Source: Diphasiastrum complanatum (lineage: Eukaryota; Streptophyta; Lycopodiopsida; Lycopodiales; Lycopodiaceae). Taken from it: a DNA stretch of 64,000 bases. The stretch covers positions 19,356,925 to 19,420,924 of the forward strand of contig CM055103.1 of assembly GCA_029204225.1 (NCBI GenBank). Reading direction: 5' to 3'. Below the pieces are notes generated by a model. The model saw only the letters and a program-made list of their open reading frames with translations. It ran no database searches and was not told where the DNA came from. Of the stretch, positions 35,419 through 50,992 are shown one piece after another; position 1 is the first letter of the stretch, and every line of letters starts with the position of its first letter. The position numbers and the translations under genes were made by a program.

Positions 35419-35795
35419 ATTAGAGGAGTTCTAAATCCAAAAAATCCCTTTGTAAAGATTTTTTTTATATTTTTTCTCAAATTTTTCTTACACGTGGACC
35501 AATCAAAACACTCAAATTTGAAATCTACGTAACGTAACTTTTTGAGTCCACATTTTGATTCCATACTAAAAAATGGTATAACTTTTTAGTGTTAAGTCCA
35601 AATTTAGCAAAGTCTGGTGCATTGGAAAGCGCTCAACAAGGGCTTTCCAATGATATGTTACATGCCATACTTTTTGAGCTACAATTAAAAAGTTATGGCA
35701 AGTCAAAAGTATTAGTGTTATAATATTTTAATAATAAAAAAGACATCTTGCACAAATTTTTAAAGGGTCTTTTTGGAACTCAAAACTCCTCTAAT
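35419..35795. mobile_element. MITE of 377 bp with imperfect terminal inverted repeats
   Basis: Left end ATTAGAGGAGTTCTAAATCC and right end, complemented, ATTAGAGGAGTTTTGAGTTC. The match continues with CAAAAA..CCCTTT for about 35 bp. The interior is AT-rich with no coding. No clean target duplication is seen, so the DNA-transposon superfamily is open. Confidence 0.85.
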
Positions 35796-36370
35796 GAAGC
35801 AACATCACAAGAGAACGGGTGGTGGATAAACCAGCCCAACCAAACCTAGATCGTACGGATCTAGCCCCCAAGCTATGGATCAATCACAATCATGGAAAGA
35901 GGAATCACACTAGCAGCATGTAGCTACCAATCATAGAATCAAGCATTCTCTAGTGAGAGCCCAATAGGTATACTTATACCCTCCAAGGCCCATGTACCAC
36001 TAGTAGTGCACTGTGACACCTCACTGGAAACCTCTGTAGCCTATCTGGGCACCTATCTAGGCCACGTCATCTAGTTCCCTAATGACTCACTGATAGACCA
36101 TACCAACTCCACCACCATGTGTTTAGGCCTACAACCATTAATATGACCATGTACTCATAAGGGCCTCAATTCCCTTACAGTCACAATTAACTTAGACAGT
36201 GGTAGTAGGATCCTCCCAACTTGATTGTTCGACCCAGTCCACCTCTTCAGACTATTCCTCGATAGGAGGTAAGTCTAAAATTTTCCAAAACCCAGTACAT
36301 GGCAACTGATATATTTACAAAAGGGCTAAATCAAAACACAAGAATTTTTGTGCTATTTTGAATTTGAAAA
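35796..36370. other. Non-coding segment inside the copia
   Basis: No coding signal and no clear LTR ends. It separates the protease fragment from reverse transcriptase and may be another insertion or a deletion scar. Confidence 0.4.
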
Positions 36371-37290
36371 TCAAGGCGTTCAAGGATCCAGATGTCTATG
36401 TAGATGACATGCTGATTCTGTCACGAAAAAACAGCCTGATTGTACAAGTGAAGGCAGATATATTGAGGCACTTTGAAATATTGGACCTAGGAGAAGCCAA
36501 ATGCTACCTAGGTTTATAGATCGACAGAGATCTTCATTCAGACTGAGAAATTATATCTACTTCAGTCAAGATACATTCAGAAGATCATTAATGATTTTGA
36601 CATGGCAGATTGCAAGGGAGTAAATACTCCAATGGTTCCTGGCACAGTGCTGACAAACGAAGACTGTCCTAGAGACGAAGTAGAACGACAAGGAATGGAG
36701 CATAAGCTTTACAGAAGGCTTATCGGTTCTTTGATATACTTGGCAGACAATACGTGGCCAGACATTGCATACGCAGTGTTCAGATTGAGCCAATTTAATA
36801 TTAATCCAAGGCTAACACATTGGAAAATCGCCAAGAGGATCCTGCAAAGCGTTTCAAGAGGATGCACCATAGCAGCCGATGCAGCTGTTATCTGGATCAG
36901 CAGAAAGTAAAAAATAATTGCCCAATCATCTTGTGAGGCAGAATATGTTGCTGCAGCCAAAATGGCCAATGAACTAACATGGCTCAAACAATTTCTAGAT
37001 GGACTAGGACAGAGCACTGATGAACGTTGGAGCCTACACATGGACAGCACCTCTGCTATTCATCTAACAAAAGACCCAGTGTTTCATTCCAGAAAGAAGC
37101 ACATCGCCATCAAGTATCATTTGATCCTGGATCTGGTTGAGAAGGACGAGAGTTGAAGACCGCCTTCATACCGACAAAGCATATGGTAGCTAATATATTT
37201 ATGAAGGCATTGGATAAGGCAATGTTTGAAAGGTAGAGAGCCAGCTTGGGAATCAGGAAAATACACACTCTAAGAGGGAGCTGAAGAAAC
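36371..37290 (+). pseudogene. Copia reverse transcriptase C-terminus and RNase H
   Basis: YVDDMLILS near 36390, LRHFEILDLGEAKCYLG, DCKGVNTPMVPGTVLTNED, YRRLIGSLIYLADNTWPDIA, then ANELTWLKQFLDGLGQSTDE and DPVFHSRKKHIAIKYHLILD. Stops and shifts break it. The last motif (ANIFMKALDKAM) is recognisable near 37190-37220. Confidence 0.88.
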
Positions 37291-38186
37291 ATTAAGTTTC
37301 TACTTTAAAGACTTAGTATTTTTCCTTGTCTTTTAGACTGTTGCATATTTTAACTAATTTCTACACAGTCTGCCTATTTGAACTGTTTGTCGTACAGTTT
37401 GTATTTTTTGCATTTTTTGCAATTTTGATGAAAATGTGACAATAGGTCTACAATGATCCAGGATCTTATTTCAACCAACCTTCGACTTTTTTGACTTTTT
37501 CGTCACATACTCAAGGAAGGCTGACACTTAGGGTTAGGCCGACACTTCAAAGTATCCATATGCAAGCCATGGTGAGGACGAACAATCGAACCTCAACTGC
37601 TCGGGCGTGAAGTCTTTCAAACTATCACGGTCCACCGCCGCCATGCAACGTTAACAGAAACATGTTTAAATTGATGCTTAGCTTAAACTTAGCTGATCAA
37701 TCTTGTAATGTATCCAGCATGATCTATGTATTGGATCAGAGGCAAAGATATGTATGTAGAGAATCTTGAGCGCAACACTCGGTGAGTGGTGTATCAAGAA
37801 GTTTGGTAGTTCTAGCAGTAGCTAGTCCCATTCATGAGAAGAGAACACCTCTCTCACACTGACGCACTGACCTGGGAAACAGATAGTGCCCAATTGATTT
37901 ATACTCGATTTTGACAATGCAAAGGAGTTACATTTTTTTTTGTTCAGTGTGTGTGCATTGTCGTGATACTTATTCTTTTTGTCAATAGATTTATTTCCGC
38001 TGTCATTAGACATTATCTATTGTCCATAAACTCATTGTCAGATTAGCAGCAGATGTTTGTAGTTCGGAGGATGATTGATCGCAGCTTGAGGCAGTAGCCT
38101 TATCTGATAGATCGGCTCCATCTGAGCTTCAAACCGGAAACGTTGCCTAATTAGGAACACTCAGATTATCGATTTCCAACAGATAG
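37291..38186 (+). other. 3' flank with the family's LTR block, otherwise non-coding
   Basis: Holds TAGCAGTAGCTAGTCCC, AGAACACCTCTCTCAC and TGACCTGGGAAACAGA at 37810-37890, which ties it to 32830 and 31600. LTR edges cannot be set. Confidence 0.5.
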
Positions 38187-38562
38187 TGCACCAATGGATT
38201 GATGAACCCAAGAGAACTCATGTTTAAGCATGAACTGAGACACAGAGAGAGAAGACCTGTATCTCTATGAGTTTACATCCTGACATAGCAGGTCCATGCC
38301 TCATTAATGAATCTTTGGTTTCCCTCCATGACAAAAACCCTATCAACAATATGACTAGATTCAATGCATCTAACATTCAAATTTGAATGTGTCCAAACTC
38401 GACCTCCTAACTTTTCCACACTTTCCAAAAGTGGTAATTCAAATGAAATTAGACTAAAATAACTTTCATAAAGTTTGTCTCTAAGTCTAAAATGTATTTT
38501 GGCCTAATATTGACACTTAAAAGTATGACTAAACTTGACTAAACTAGTTAAAATTTCTCACA
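38187..38562. repeat. Dispersed 380-bp TGCACC...TCACA repeat, copy 2
   Basis: Same order of words as at 26238 (TGCACCAATGGATTG, AAGCATGAACTGAGA, TTTGGCCTAATATTG, AACTAGTTAAAATTTCTCACA). No target duplication. Confidence 0.85.
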
Positions 38563-39160
38563 ACAGTTACAATTGATCCAAAGATTCAATGAGCATGTTG
38601 TTGTGCCACCTTAGTTGGAAAAAGAAAAATGAAAGATCAATCTTGATCTTGATTCTTCAAATTAGATCTCTCAAAAATCAAAATCACTATTGGCCAAGAA
38701 ATCCAAAAGCAAAGCAAAGGTCAATCCCTTGGAACAAGAGAAAGCTGATGCGGTACAACATGATATGCTGGAGCACTTCAAGAGCTATACTTTGGATGAC
38801 GTATCATTATGATGCCAAAAGCTCACCGAGCACCTGATGAAGAAGTTTCAGAAATTCAAGAAGTCTATGATGGACCAGCTAGGACACAATTTTGAAGATC
38901 TACCTGAACCAGGTGAAGATAATAAGATGTCCATGTTGGAGCGCAATATTCAATAGATCAATTTGATATTGATTGCCAAAAATAGTATGATGGATTGACT
39001 AAGCGAAGGTCCAAATAGAGAAACTGATATTTTTGTGAAAAAAGATAGTTTTTCAACAAAAATTGATCAAAAACTCAGAGAACGTTCACTTTACTTTCTA
39101 TTTTTAGAATTAACCTCCGTCAACCTAGCTATAAATAGATCTAGATAAGATCTATATACA
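38563..39160 (+). pseudogene. Possible gag-like or coiled-coil remnant
   Basis: A broken frame reads VQHDMLEHFKSYTLDDVSL, KLTEHLMKKFQKFKKSMMDQ, LGHNFEDLPEPGEDNK. It is rich in Lys, Gln and Leu and could be the N-terminus of a retroelement gag. I do not recognise a family. Confidence 0.3.
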
Positions 39161-40861
<1,701 letters not shown>

Positions 40862-41685
40862 CTTTGTGATGCAAAGTATTATTTTCTCCTATACTTACTT
40901 TGCACTCATGATTTTGCACTCACTCTTATGTACACTTCACATCCCAAGTACTCCAATATGCCAAGACGGAGACCACAAGGCTCCCACCAAGAATCAAGGG
41001 TGCACCGTGATGTTTTCTTGTCCAACCCAACAACTTAGTGTATATACATTACAAAGAGAATCCCTACCTTAAAGATGCTCCAACAAAAAGGTTAGAAGAT
41101 GCTCCAAGAAGTATGGGTGGTATCAATCCTGCTTTGGAAAAAGAATGAATTCTTTGAGAAATCATCTTTTTCCACACCTAATGAGTTGGTGTATCATGCT
41201 TAAGTTTGGGCTCTCTCACACCCTAATTTTATTTTCCATGATACCATGTCAAGTTGATAATACCAGAAAACATTAACCAATTTAAGCAACATGTTGAAGG
41301 ATGTTGACTCCGAAATTTTCAAGACTTATTTTGTTATGATATAAAATACAGAATATTCAAGAGGGACTCAAACAATAACCTTTATATTTTGTTGTTACAT
41401 CAGAGAAAGTTTTGATGTTTCTTTTTGTGCACGTCCAGATTCTATTTTGTGGAGCAAGAATTTCATATACAGTTGTATGTAAAACAACAAGTGATTTTAG
41501 ACCTAGGGAGGAAGTTGACAATGTGAATCTTTGAGAATAATAATGAGCATAATCTTCTTGAAATGTGAGAGGGCAATCCATTTGAGATAATAGGTTGATA
41601 ATAGGAATCTTTTGAGAATTTGAAAATGTAGAGCCAAAAAAGTGTGTCTCATTTTGTTTGTTTGTTTCCAATATAATTCATGCAT
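40862..41685. other. Gene-free stretch
   Basis: No coding signal. On the minus strand GTATATACAC near 41045 is the only TATA-like word near the possible secreted-peptide start. Confidence 0.4.
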
Positions 41686-41687
41686 TT

Positions 41688-41762
41688 TGGTTTCCAATCG
41701 GGGGCTTGAACTTGGGACTAAAGAAACTTTGAATGCCAAGCTAACCAACTAAGCCAACCGTG
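41688..41762 (-). repeat. tRNA-derived SINE-like head, copy 1
   Basis: On the minus strand GGTTGGCTTAGTTGGTTAGC holds an A-box (TGGCTTAGTTGG), and CCCAAGTTCAAGCCCCC holds a B-box (GTTCAAGCC) at tRNA-like spacing. A second copy lies at 54568-54650. It does not fold as a sound tRNA because the acceptor stem is mismatched. Confidence 0.7.
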
Positions 41763-43670
<1,908 letters not shown>

Positions 43671-43675
43671 AATCT

Positions 43676-43687
43676 GCTTTGATACCA
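43676..43687 (-). other. tRNA-Met primer binding site variant
   Basis: GCTTTGATACCA on plus, complement TGGTATCAAAGC, one base from the standard. Confidence 0.8.
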
Positions 43688-44376
43688 TGTAGATTTTATT
43701 TTTGGACAGTTCTGCTTGTATGTCTGTGCAGAATTTGCAAGACTAGATAATCGACTACAGATCACAGACTTCGTAGCAATCTATCAGACAGATGAAACAT
43801 GACAATCAAAGATGGAAGAACTGAAAGTATCTTGTATTTGGTTTTCTTTTTTAGTGAGTCGTTCAACGTCTCGCTCGTTGGCGGCCTAACGCTCCTCTTA
43901 CAAAATTGCTATGTTTAGCTCGTTGGCAGACTTTCATGCATAGCCACAAAAAACTAATCCACATATGTTGTTCTAGCATTCTATCCTATATTTATCTCAA
44001 ATGTGAGATTACAAGATAGATTTTCTCTCTCTCGGTTTGCTTCTCTACTGTGACCATTTCTGCTTGGAGGAGAAGAGAAGACTTGTGGAATATATTGGAA
44101 GAGTATTCACGTGGGAGATACTACAAGTGAGGGTAAGATTGCTATTGATTGCTTGGCTTTATAATCGCTTATGAATGATAAGTTTCACTTGCTTGCTTTG
44201 TTGGAAGGGAATAAGCTCACGTGGGCTGTGATAATCGTTGTTTGTGATAGTATTCTTGCTTCTAAAACTACGTTGGAAGCATTTACAACTGGGAGCTGCC
44301 TTAAGAGTATTCGGCAAGATTTCTACAGGTATGATACTCATCGTTGTTATTTTTATGATGGCGCTTGACAGTGAAC
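43688..44376 (-). repeat. Probable 5' LTR of the gag relic
   Basis: Starts TGTAGATTTTATTTT beside the primer site. The right end (..CAGTGAACA) is a guess by the CA rule. Frames inside show no motif. Confidence 0.45.
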
Positions 44377-44649
44377 AATATATACTATTTGATCGCTAAT
44401 GTATATGAGGTTTCATACCTCTTTGTAATGGCATATGAGCCGCTGGCCAGTGAAAAATAGATGGCCAATAGTTCGCATTTTCTATAGTACATTTTTCTAT
44501 CTATATACAATGATGATTCATAGCACCCTATTGTAGTGACCGTGGGCCACCATCCTGAAAGTGATGGACCCTCGCTCTACTTACCATTTTTTGGAAAAAC
44601 CAGTAGTATACCTTATTGCTTATAATGCATGATCCAGTTTCTGCTCATA

Positions 44650-45268
44650 CTTTTTTTGTATCAAGCAAGCCAACATGGAAAAATCACAGGGGTAAGCATC
44701 ACAAATGCAACTAGTTTGACAACATGTGATGTGTGCATGAAAGGGAAGATGTCCCGAACTCCTCTCACCAGAGACACCTATAGAACAACAAAGATTCTGG
44801 AGCTAGTACATTTGGACATCTGTGGACCTTTCGATGTGATCTCAGTAGGAGGCTTGAAGTACTACATCACCTTCATTGATGAGTACAGCAAGTTCGCACG
44901 AGTCTACTTCATTCACAACAAATCAAATGCACTCAACAACTTCACAAAATATGTGAACTGGCAGAAAGATGCACATGAAGCAAGGTGAAACAGCTCAGGA
45001 CTTATTGTGGTGGAGAATACATCTCGAACCGCTTCACTGACTTCTACAATGATCAAGGAATCCTTTACAGAAGGACTGCATTCTACACACCGCATCACAA
45101 CGATGCTGTTGAGAGCAAGAACATGACACTCATGGAGGCCGCAAGGTGCATGATGGCCTACTCGAAGGCACTAAGAGTGCTATGGGTTGAAGCAGTAGCT
45201 ACAGCTGCCTACATCCAGAACAGGATAGGCAAATCAGGTGTTCCTCACATGACACCACACGAACTATG
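44650..45268 (+). pseudogene. Copia integrase, first part
   Basis: QASQHGKITGVSITNATSLT, CMKGKMSRTPLTRDTYRTTK, LVHLDICGPFDVISVGGLKY and TFIDEYSKFARVYFIHNKS, then (44985 onward) RTYCGGEYISNRFTDFYNDQ, NDAVESKNMTLMEAARCMM and WVEAVATAAYIQNR. The core residues D, D and E are in place but the central motif reads YCGGEY where D(Y)GGEY is usual. It stops at PHEL where the 648-bp insertion enters. Confidence 0.9.
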
Positions 45269-45916
45269 TGTGAAGGATTTCAGATCATTAAGATCCAATC
45301 CACTTGAAAGATTTTTGGTTAGAAAGAGAAATACACTACCAATCTCACCAATGTAGAAAAATCAGCATCTACACACAAAATGAGATGCAAACACTAATAG
45401 AACATGATCAAACTTGAATGAAATGATAAAGTACTATTGTTGTTCGTACAAAACCAGCAAGCTACTATATTTCACACATGTGGATCCAAAAATAGCAATT
45501 ATAGATCATTCTACATATAAAATTGCATGCAATCACAAGCATAGTGCACCAATGCATAGTAAAACCCAAGATAACCATGTATAAGCATGAAATGAGATAG
45601 AGAAGAGAGAAGATCACTCTCTCCACGAGTTACATCCTTTTATAATAGGTCCAAACCCTATTTGGCCACTTGGCTTTCCCTCCAAAATGCTAACTCTACT
45701 ATTTTTGGGTCTAGATTCAAAGTACCCAACATTCAAATTTGAATCTACTCAAACTCGTCTTCTAACTTTCCCACACTTTCAAAAAGTGTTTATTCAAATG
45801 ACATTTAGACTAATGAACTTTGAAAAGTCAATCTCTAAGTCTAAAAACAAAGTTGGCCTCAATATGCCAAATATGGAAATATAGCAAATACGATCAAACT
45901 AGTTGAATCTTTCACA
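45269..45916. mobile_element. 648-bp TG...CA insertion (solo LTR candidate) with target duplication CTATG
   Basis: Starts TGTGAAGGATTTCAG and ends GTTGAATCTTTCACA. CTATG occurs directly before (45264-45268) and after (45917-45921). The integrase reading frame is continuous when the insertion is ignored. The right 372 bp are copy 3 of the dispersed TGCACC repeat. No coding content. Confidence 0.9.
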
Positions 45917-45921
45917 CTATG

Positions 45922-46280
45922 GTGGAATAGAAAGCCCAATCTAACACATGTTCGTATTTTTGGCTATGCAGCTTATGCACATATTCTTGATAAGCTTCAA
46001 AAAAAGCTTGATGAGAAAGTCAAATTAGGATATCTCGTCGGGTATGGCAATCATTCGTCATGCTACAGGATCTACATGCCAGAAACGAGTCTAGTGAAGA
46101 CTATCAGAGACATCAAGTTCGATGAGACAAGAACAATGGCCGATGATGATTCTACCAACTATGTCCTAGGAAGCAATACTACGACCTGCCAACCATGACA
46201 GAGAACCCGAACACTCAAATAAAGATGTTCAAACTCCACGTCAGCTGAGTGACGAATCAGACGAGAAAAGGACCGCAAGC
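45922..46280 (+). pseudogene. Copia integrase, C-terminal part
   Basis: RKPNLTHVRIFGYAAYAHI, LDKLQKKLDEKVKLGYLVGY and YRIYMPETSLVKTIRDIKFD are the standard copia integrase C-terminus after the insertion. Confidence 0.88.
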
Positions 46281-47389
46281 TTGCCTGCTTCTACAACTCA
46301 TGTAAACCAAGATGGTTTCGGATCTAGCCGAAGAGACAAAGGCAAGAGAATTGCAATACCTAAAGAATCTCCAAGGAGATCAACAAGAGAGCAAAGAGCT
46401 CCAGCAAGATTTGTGCCAGGCAGCTCGGCTTCAACATCCGAAGAGTTTTGTGGATTCAGTGACGAACCACAAACATTCGAAAAAGCCATCGACAATCCAG
46501 ACAAGGACAAATGGATCCAAGCCATGAATGAAGAAATTGAATCCATGAAGAAGAATGAGGTATGGACACTACAACCAATGTCAGACAAGCGAAAGACAGT
46601 ACAATGCAAATGGGTTTACAAGCTCAAGTATGGACTAAATGGAGATGTTTCGAGATACAAAGCTAGACTTGTAGCAAAGGGATTCTCTCAGAAATACAAC
46701 ATTTACTACACTGAGACCTTCTCTCCAATGGTGAAACATGTGTCCTTACGCCTACTCTTTGCATATGCATCTATGTACGACCTCAGGATTCACATTGTTG
46801 ATGAGAAGACTGCATTTCTACATGGCGATCTAGACTAAGAAGTTTACATGGATCAACCTCCAGGTTACATCTCCGACTCACTTCCTACCTATGCATGCCG
46901 AATGCACAGAAGTATCTATGGTCTGAAGATCATGCCCTGAGATCCTTGGGATTTGAGCCACTGATGGCCGATTCCAATGTTTATATAAGGATCACAAACG
47001 GGGAGATCATCATTGTTGTCGTGTATGTGGACGACACTCTAATACTATGCAAAAGCGAAGAGCTAATTGCAGGAGTGAAGAGCAATATCTCAAAATATTT
47101 TGGGATTATAGACCTAGGAGAAGCCAGATGTTATCTAGGCTTGCAAATCGACCGCAACTATGACAGAGGAAATGTATACTTTCATCAGTCAAGGTACATC
47201 CAGAAAATCCTTGATGATTTCGGGATGACAGATTGCAAAGGGGCAAATACCCCAATGCTTGCAGGAACAGTCAAAGATTGTCCGAAGACTTACGAAGAGC
47301 AAGAGATCATGCAACACACGCCCAGACATGAGACGGATTGGATGTCTGATGTGTCTAGTAGACAACACATGCCCCAACATTGCTTATGA
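46281..47389 (+). pseudogene. Copia reverse transcriptase
   Basis: RRSTREQRAPARFVPGSSAS, KDKWIQAMNEEIESMKKNEV, QCKWVYKLKYGLNGDVSRYK, ARLVAKGFSQKYN and DEKTAFLHGDLD. A stop at 46838 and a deletion of the GLKQ part follow. Then (46895-47389) VVYVDDTLILCKSEELIAGV holds the active site and YLGLQIDRNYDRGNVYFHQS continues. DCKGANTPMLAGTVKDC ends the readable part. Confidence 0.93.
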
Positions 47390-48069
47390 CGTGTTCAGGA
47401 TGAGCCAGTTCAACACGAACCTAGGCTGGACACACTAGAAGATCGCAAAGCGAATCCTACACTACCTTCAGGAGACGAAGGACTTTGGACTGTGTTACTC
47501 TCGTGATGCTAGATTAAATGCACTCCTATAGCGATGCAAGTTGGGCATCACTCAAGGACGACTGTAGAAGTGTCTCTAGAGGGTTCACCATTGCAGCATG
47601 CGCAGCAGTTCTCTAGGTTAGCAAGAAACAGACCATCATAGCTCAGTCATCCTGCAAAGCTGAATATGTTGCAGCCACAAAGATGGCCAACGAAATCATA
47701 TGGCTCAAACAATTTCTTGACGGACTAGGTGAGAACACCAGAGAGCCTCCGATTTTGCAAATGGATTACACTTCTACAATACACATGACGAAGGATCCCG
47801 TGTTTCACTCAAGGATGAAACACATTGCAATCAAGTATCATTTGATAAGGGACCTAGTCACCAGAAACAAATTGAAGACCAACTTCATTAGAACAAAGCA
47901 GATGGTGGCAGACATCTTTACCAAGGCCTTAGACAAAGGTTTGTTCAAGAGGCAGAGGAAAAGTCTAGGAATCATAAAGCTACCATGCTTTGAGAGGGAG
48001 CTGAAAAAACAATTTGTTTCGAGCCACAAAGCTTTGCTAGCCTTAGAGCGCAAGTTCGCAGAAATGTAA
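47390..48069 (+). pseudogene. Copia RNase H
   Basis: The first half is shifted (SYSDASWASLKDDCR-like). The second half, open from 47683 to 48069, reads ANEIIWLKQFLDGLGENTRE, MDYTSTIHMTKDPVFHSRMK, HIAIKYHLIRDLVTRNKLKT and FIRTKQMVADIFTKALDKGL. The final DIFTKAL motif is intact. Confidence 0.9.
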
Positions 48070-49220
48070 GGGAGCTGCCCAAACACGAAGACCAAATCTT
48101 CAAGGAGTGAAGACTCGGCAACCTAGATCTGGCACGGTCTGATCAGTTTCAATTGGCTAATATTGTGGTTTTAGCCTTTTTCCTTTGTTTTTTCTAGATA
48201 TCTATGTAATCTTTGCTCAGATTAGCCTGAAACTTTCATTGTAGATGGATCTGATGCAGATCTATCCACTGATGGCTATTGTGAAGGTTACTTTGGCGAA
48301 GGTTGGTCTTGCTTGAGTTCTTTGTACTGTTTCACAATCAAAAAACCAATTTTCTTGCAATCTACTGGGAACTAACTCTCACCCTCTTAATTGTCGTTGG
48401 ATCTGGGTTGGTGGATCTAGCTTATATCAAGCTAGCGAAAGTTAACTCTCATAGATACAAGAGTTATTAATGTTAGCGAGGGTTTATGATAGAAAAAAAA
48501 AATGACTTTTTTTCTTACAACATCAAAACTTCATATGAACTCTCGCCCATTTGGTCATAGATGAAAAATGACATTCTAAGCTGAATGGACCATGTTGCGA
48601 AGGTTACTTCTGTGAGAGTTCACAAATAAGACGAAAATTTCAATTTTCCTTGTATTTTTTCTCATAAAACTTGGGAACTCTTTCACAGCTTAATGATGCA
48701 TTAAGAACTCTCGCCAACTTTTCTATAAGCTAGTCTCAGTGTGAGCAAGCTTCAGTGGAAGGAGCGAAGGTTAGTTGCAACACAAACTTTTAAAAATAGG
48801 GTTTGCAAGAGTTCTGGATGAAAAATGCACTTCTGGATCTTGAGAACTCTCGCACAACCTCTTAGACTGCTTAGGAACCTTGCAGACTCATCTTGAGCTT
48901 GTCTCATTGTGAAATGCTTTACGAGTGGATTTTTTTTATTTTGATAGGTTTTTGGAGTTTATGGAGTGATTGGGTGCTTGGATTGGAAACCTCCCACCTG
49001 TCAATCTCTCCCCATAGTCCGCACAAGCAAAAAATCTCAAAAAAAAATGACAAATCTAACTTCTAATCCACACTAAACTACCCCCCACTAATTCTAATAG
49101 ACCACAAAATCTGATTTCTGGTTAAAAGAAAGGGTGAGAGAGAAGAAGAGGGAGAGAAATACAAAAAGAGGTGCTATGCGGCAAGACGTATCCGGCAAGC
49201 CGAGAGTGTGTGGCGCTCCC
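48070..49220. other. Gene-free stretch with GCGAAGGTTA-like words
   Basis: GTTACTTTGGCGAAGGTTG, GGGAACTAACTCTCACC, AGCGAAAGTTAACTCTCA and TGCGAAGGTTACTTCTG recur between 48280 and 48800. They resemble the GGGAAGTAACTCTCGCAG word of the 150-bp tandem units. On the minus strand this is where the leader or gag of the LTR element at 49236 would lie, but no gag motif is seen. Confidence 0.45.
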
Positions 49221-49221
49221 T

Positions 49222-49235
49222 TGCGATGGCGCCAA
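49222..49235 (-). other. Primer binding site of the TGGCGCC type
   Basis: Plus TGCGATGGCGCCAA; the minus strand reads TTGGCGCCATCGCA. TGGCGCC primer sites are known from plant gypsy-type elements. It abuts the inferred LTR end TACA. Confidence 0.65.
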
Positions 49236-49298
49236 TGTAGTGTGTCGTTCATAGTACGGGATCGTCGCTAGGAGCGACAACCTCGTCTCAACCTACAT

Positions 49299-49340
<42 letters not shown>

Positions 49341-49862
49341 TGTGAAGTGAAACCAACAGCGTTTCATTAGAAATAGAATGAAAGATACAATACAAAAGAA
49401 ATGGCTCCCTTTTATAGATTTGAAGGGTGAGCCTCCTTCACTCTGATTGGCCACACTTCAATGGCAAGGATTCTAATCCAAGCCCTTCAAATAAACACAA
49501 ACTCAATAAGAAAGCAGAAAATAAGTCACATGAATTATGTGAGTCCAACTTTGACCAAATTAGATTCCTTATTTGCAACTTGAGTTTGTAACTTTGGGCC
49601 TAAACATTATTTATTTACACCTAAGGCCCAAGTCTCTATGGAACAACTTAAAACAACTAGCAATGTGCTCATTGGATTGGGCTTACACATGCAGGAAGCC
49701 AATGCCCTCACACTTAATATTCTAACTATACATTGTACTGTGGCAAGGCCCCCTTGGTAAGGCTTGGCCAACAGTAGTTTTAGTGGCGGGACCCACTAAG
49801 CCCCCAACAGTATCATCGACATGTTGGGCTCATTTATTTATGCACAGAAAATACCCACAACA
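49236..49862 (-). repeat. 5' LTR (627 bp), inverted partner of 27503-28110
   Basis: On the minus strand it starts TGTTGTGGGTATTTTCTGTG and ends CGACACACTACA. It shares GTGGGTCCCGCCACT, GGCCAAGCCTTACC and TAATGAAACGCTGTTGG with the plus-strand copy. A (CA)n lies at 49301-49338. Confidence 0.8.
49301..49338. repeat. (CA)19 microsatellite
   Basis: Within the LTR, at the position where the partner copy has (CT)70. Confidence 0.97.
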
Positions 49863-49892
49863 AACATGTGGACATCAAATAGTTAAAAAGTT

Positions 49893-50630
49893 TTAGAAAA
49901 CATCTTCACAAAGGGCCCTTTTAGCACTTGGACCTCCCCTAATGCCTCTCCAATGTGAATCAAAATAGCTGAATAAGAATAGTGAAGTAGCAGTACAAAT
50001 AACTTGATTCTTTGTTGAGTGAATATATTTCATCACTCTTTTGAGTGCCTTCCAATGTTGAAGTCCATGATTTGAGATGAATTGAGAGAGTGTAGTACTA
50101 GATTGGGTCTGGTGCACACCATTGCATACATCAATGAGCTAATAAGTGAGTGGTATGAATAAATCTTCATATCTTAGACTGCAGCAGGTGTCAAAAGAGA
50201 CATATCCTTGTTAAGTTTAAGTCATGGTTCCATTAGTGAACCAATCAGCTTTGATTCATGAATTCCGAATTTCTCCATAATGTGTTGCAGATATCTTTGT
50301 TGGCTTAGAAAAATTGTCTTCTTGGCTCTATCACGAAAGATTTGGATGTCAGATAAGTAGTGAATTGGTTCAAGATCTATCATGTCAAATTCTATGGACA
50401 TATTCGACTTGGTACTTTTGAGAAGTGAAGTACTATTGTTTAAAAGCAGACAGTCGTCAACATAAAGAACAATAATTATGTAATTTGGACCGTCATATTT
50501 GATATAGACATTCATGTTATCAACATTAGAATAAAGATTGAGTTGTAATAAATAATCATTGATTCGTTAAAACCAAGTCCTGGGTGCTTGTTTGAGCCCA
50601 TAAAGAGCTTCATGGATCTTACATACGAAA
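49893..50630 (-). pseudogene. Copia reverse transcriptase fragment
   Basis: From the right: HEALYGLKQAPRTWF, then (50515-50222) MNVYIKYDGPNYIIIVLYVD with the YVDD active site, DMIDLEPIHYLSDIQIFRDR and FLSQQRYLQHIMEKFGI. After a gap, (50117-49893) HWKALKRVMKYIHSTKNQVI. RNase H is absent. Confidence 0.88.
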
Positions 50631-50992
50631 ACAAGGATCCAAACTATGATATTCTTCAAGACTATCAAGAACTTTAGTTTCAAGTCTCAAGACCTAAATA
50701 TTCTCCCTCTCAATATGATAATCTTTCAAGCCAACAAAACAATTACCAAGATCATTCATGCCAAATTGACTATCTACAACTGCTTACCGCTAGTAATTTG
50801 CAATACATACTTGTTGAACTTGAAACTAACGAGGCCAAATACTTTTGTATGGAGTTAAGTGTCCTCCTTCAAGGATGATTCACTTATTCTCATACAAAGT
50901 TCACAATATGCCTCTTTCCACTTATGAATGAAAATATCGTGCTTACTTCTAGCACATTTAAGAGTAAATAGAAATGACAACCACAATTCATT

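Noticed and set aside
41688-41762. Functional tRNA gene
   Set aside because: A and B boxes are present but the acceptor stem does not pair, and a diverged second copy exists, so a SINE-like origin is likelier.
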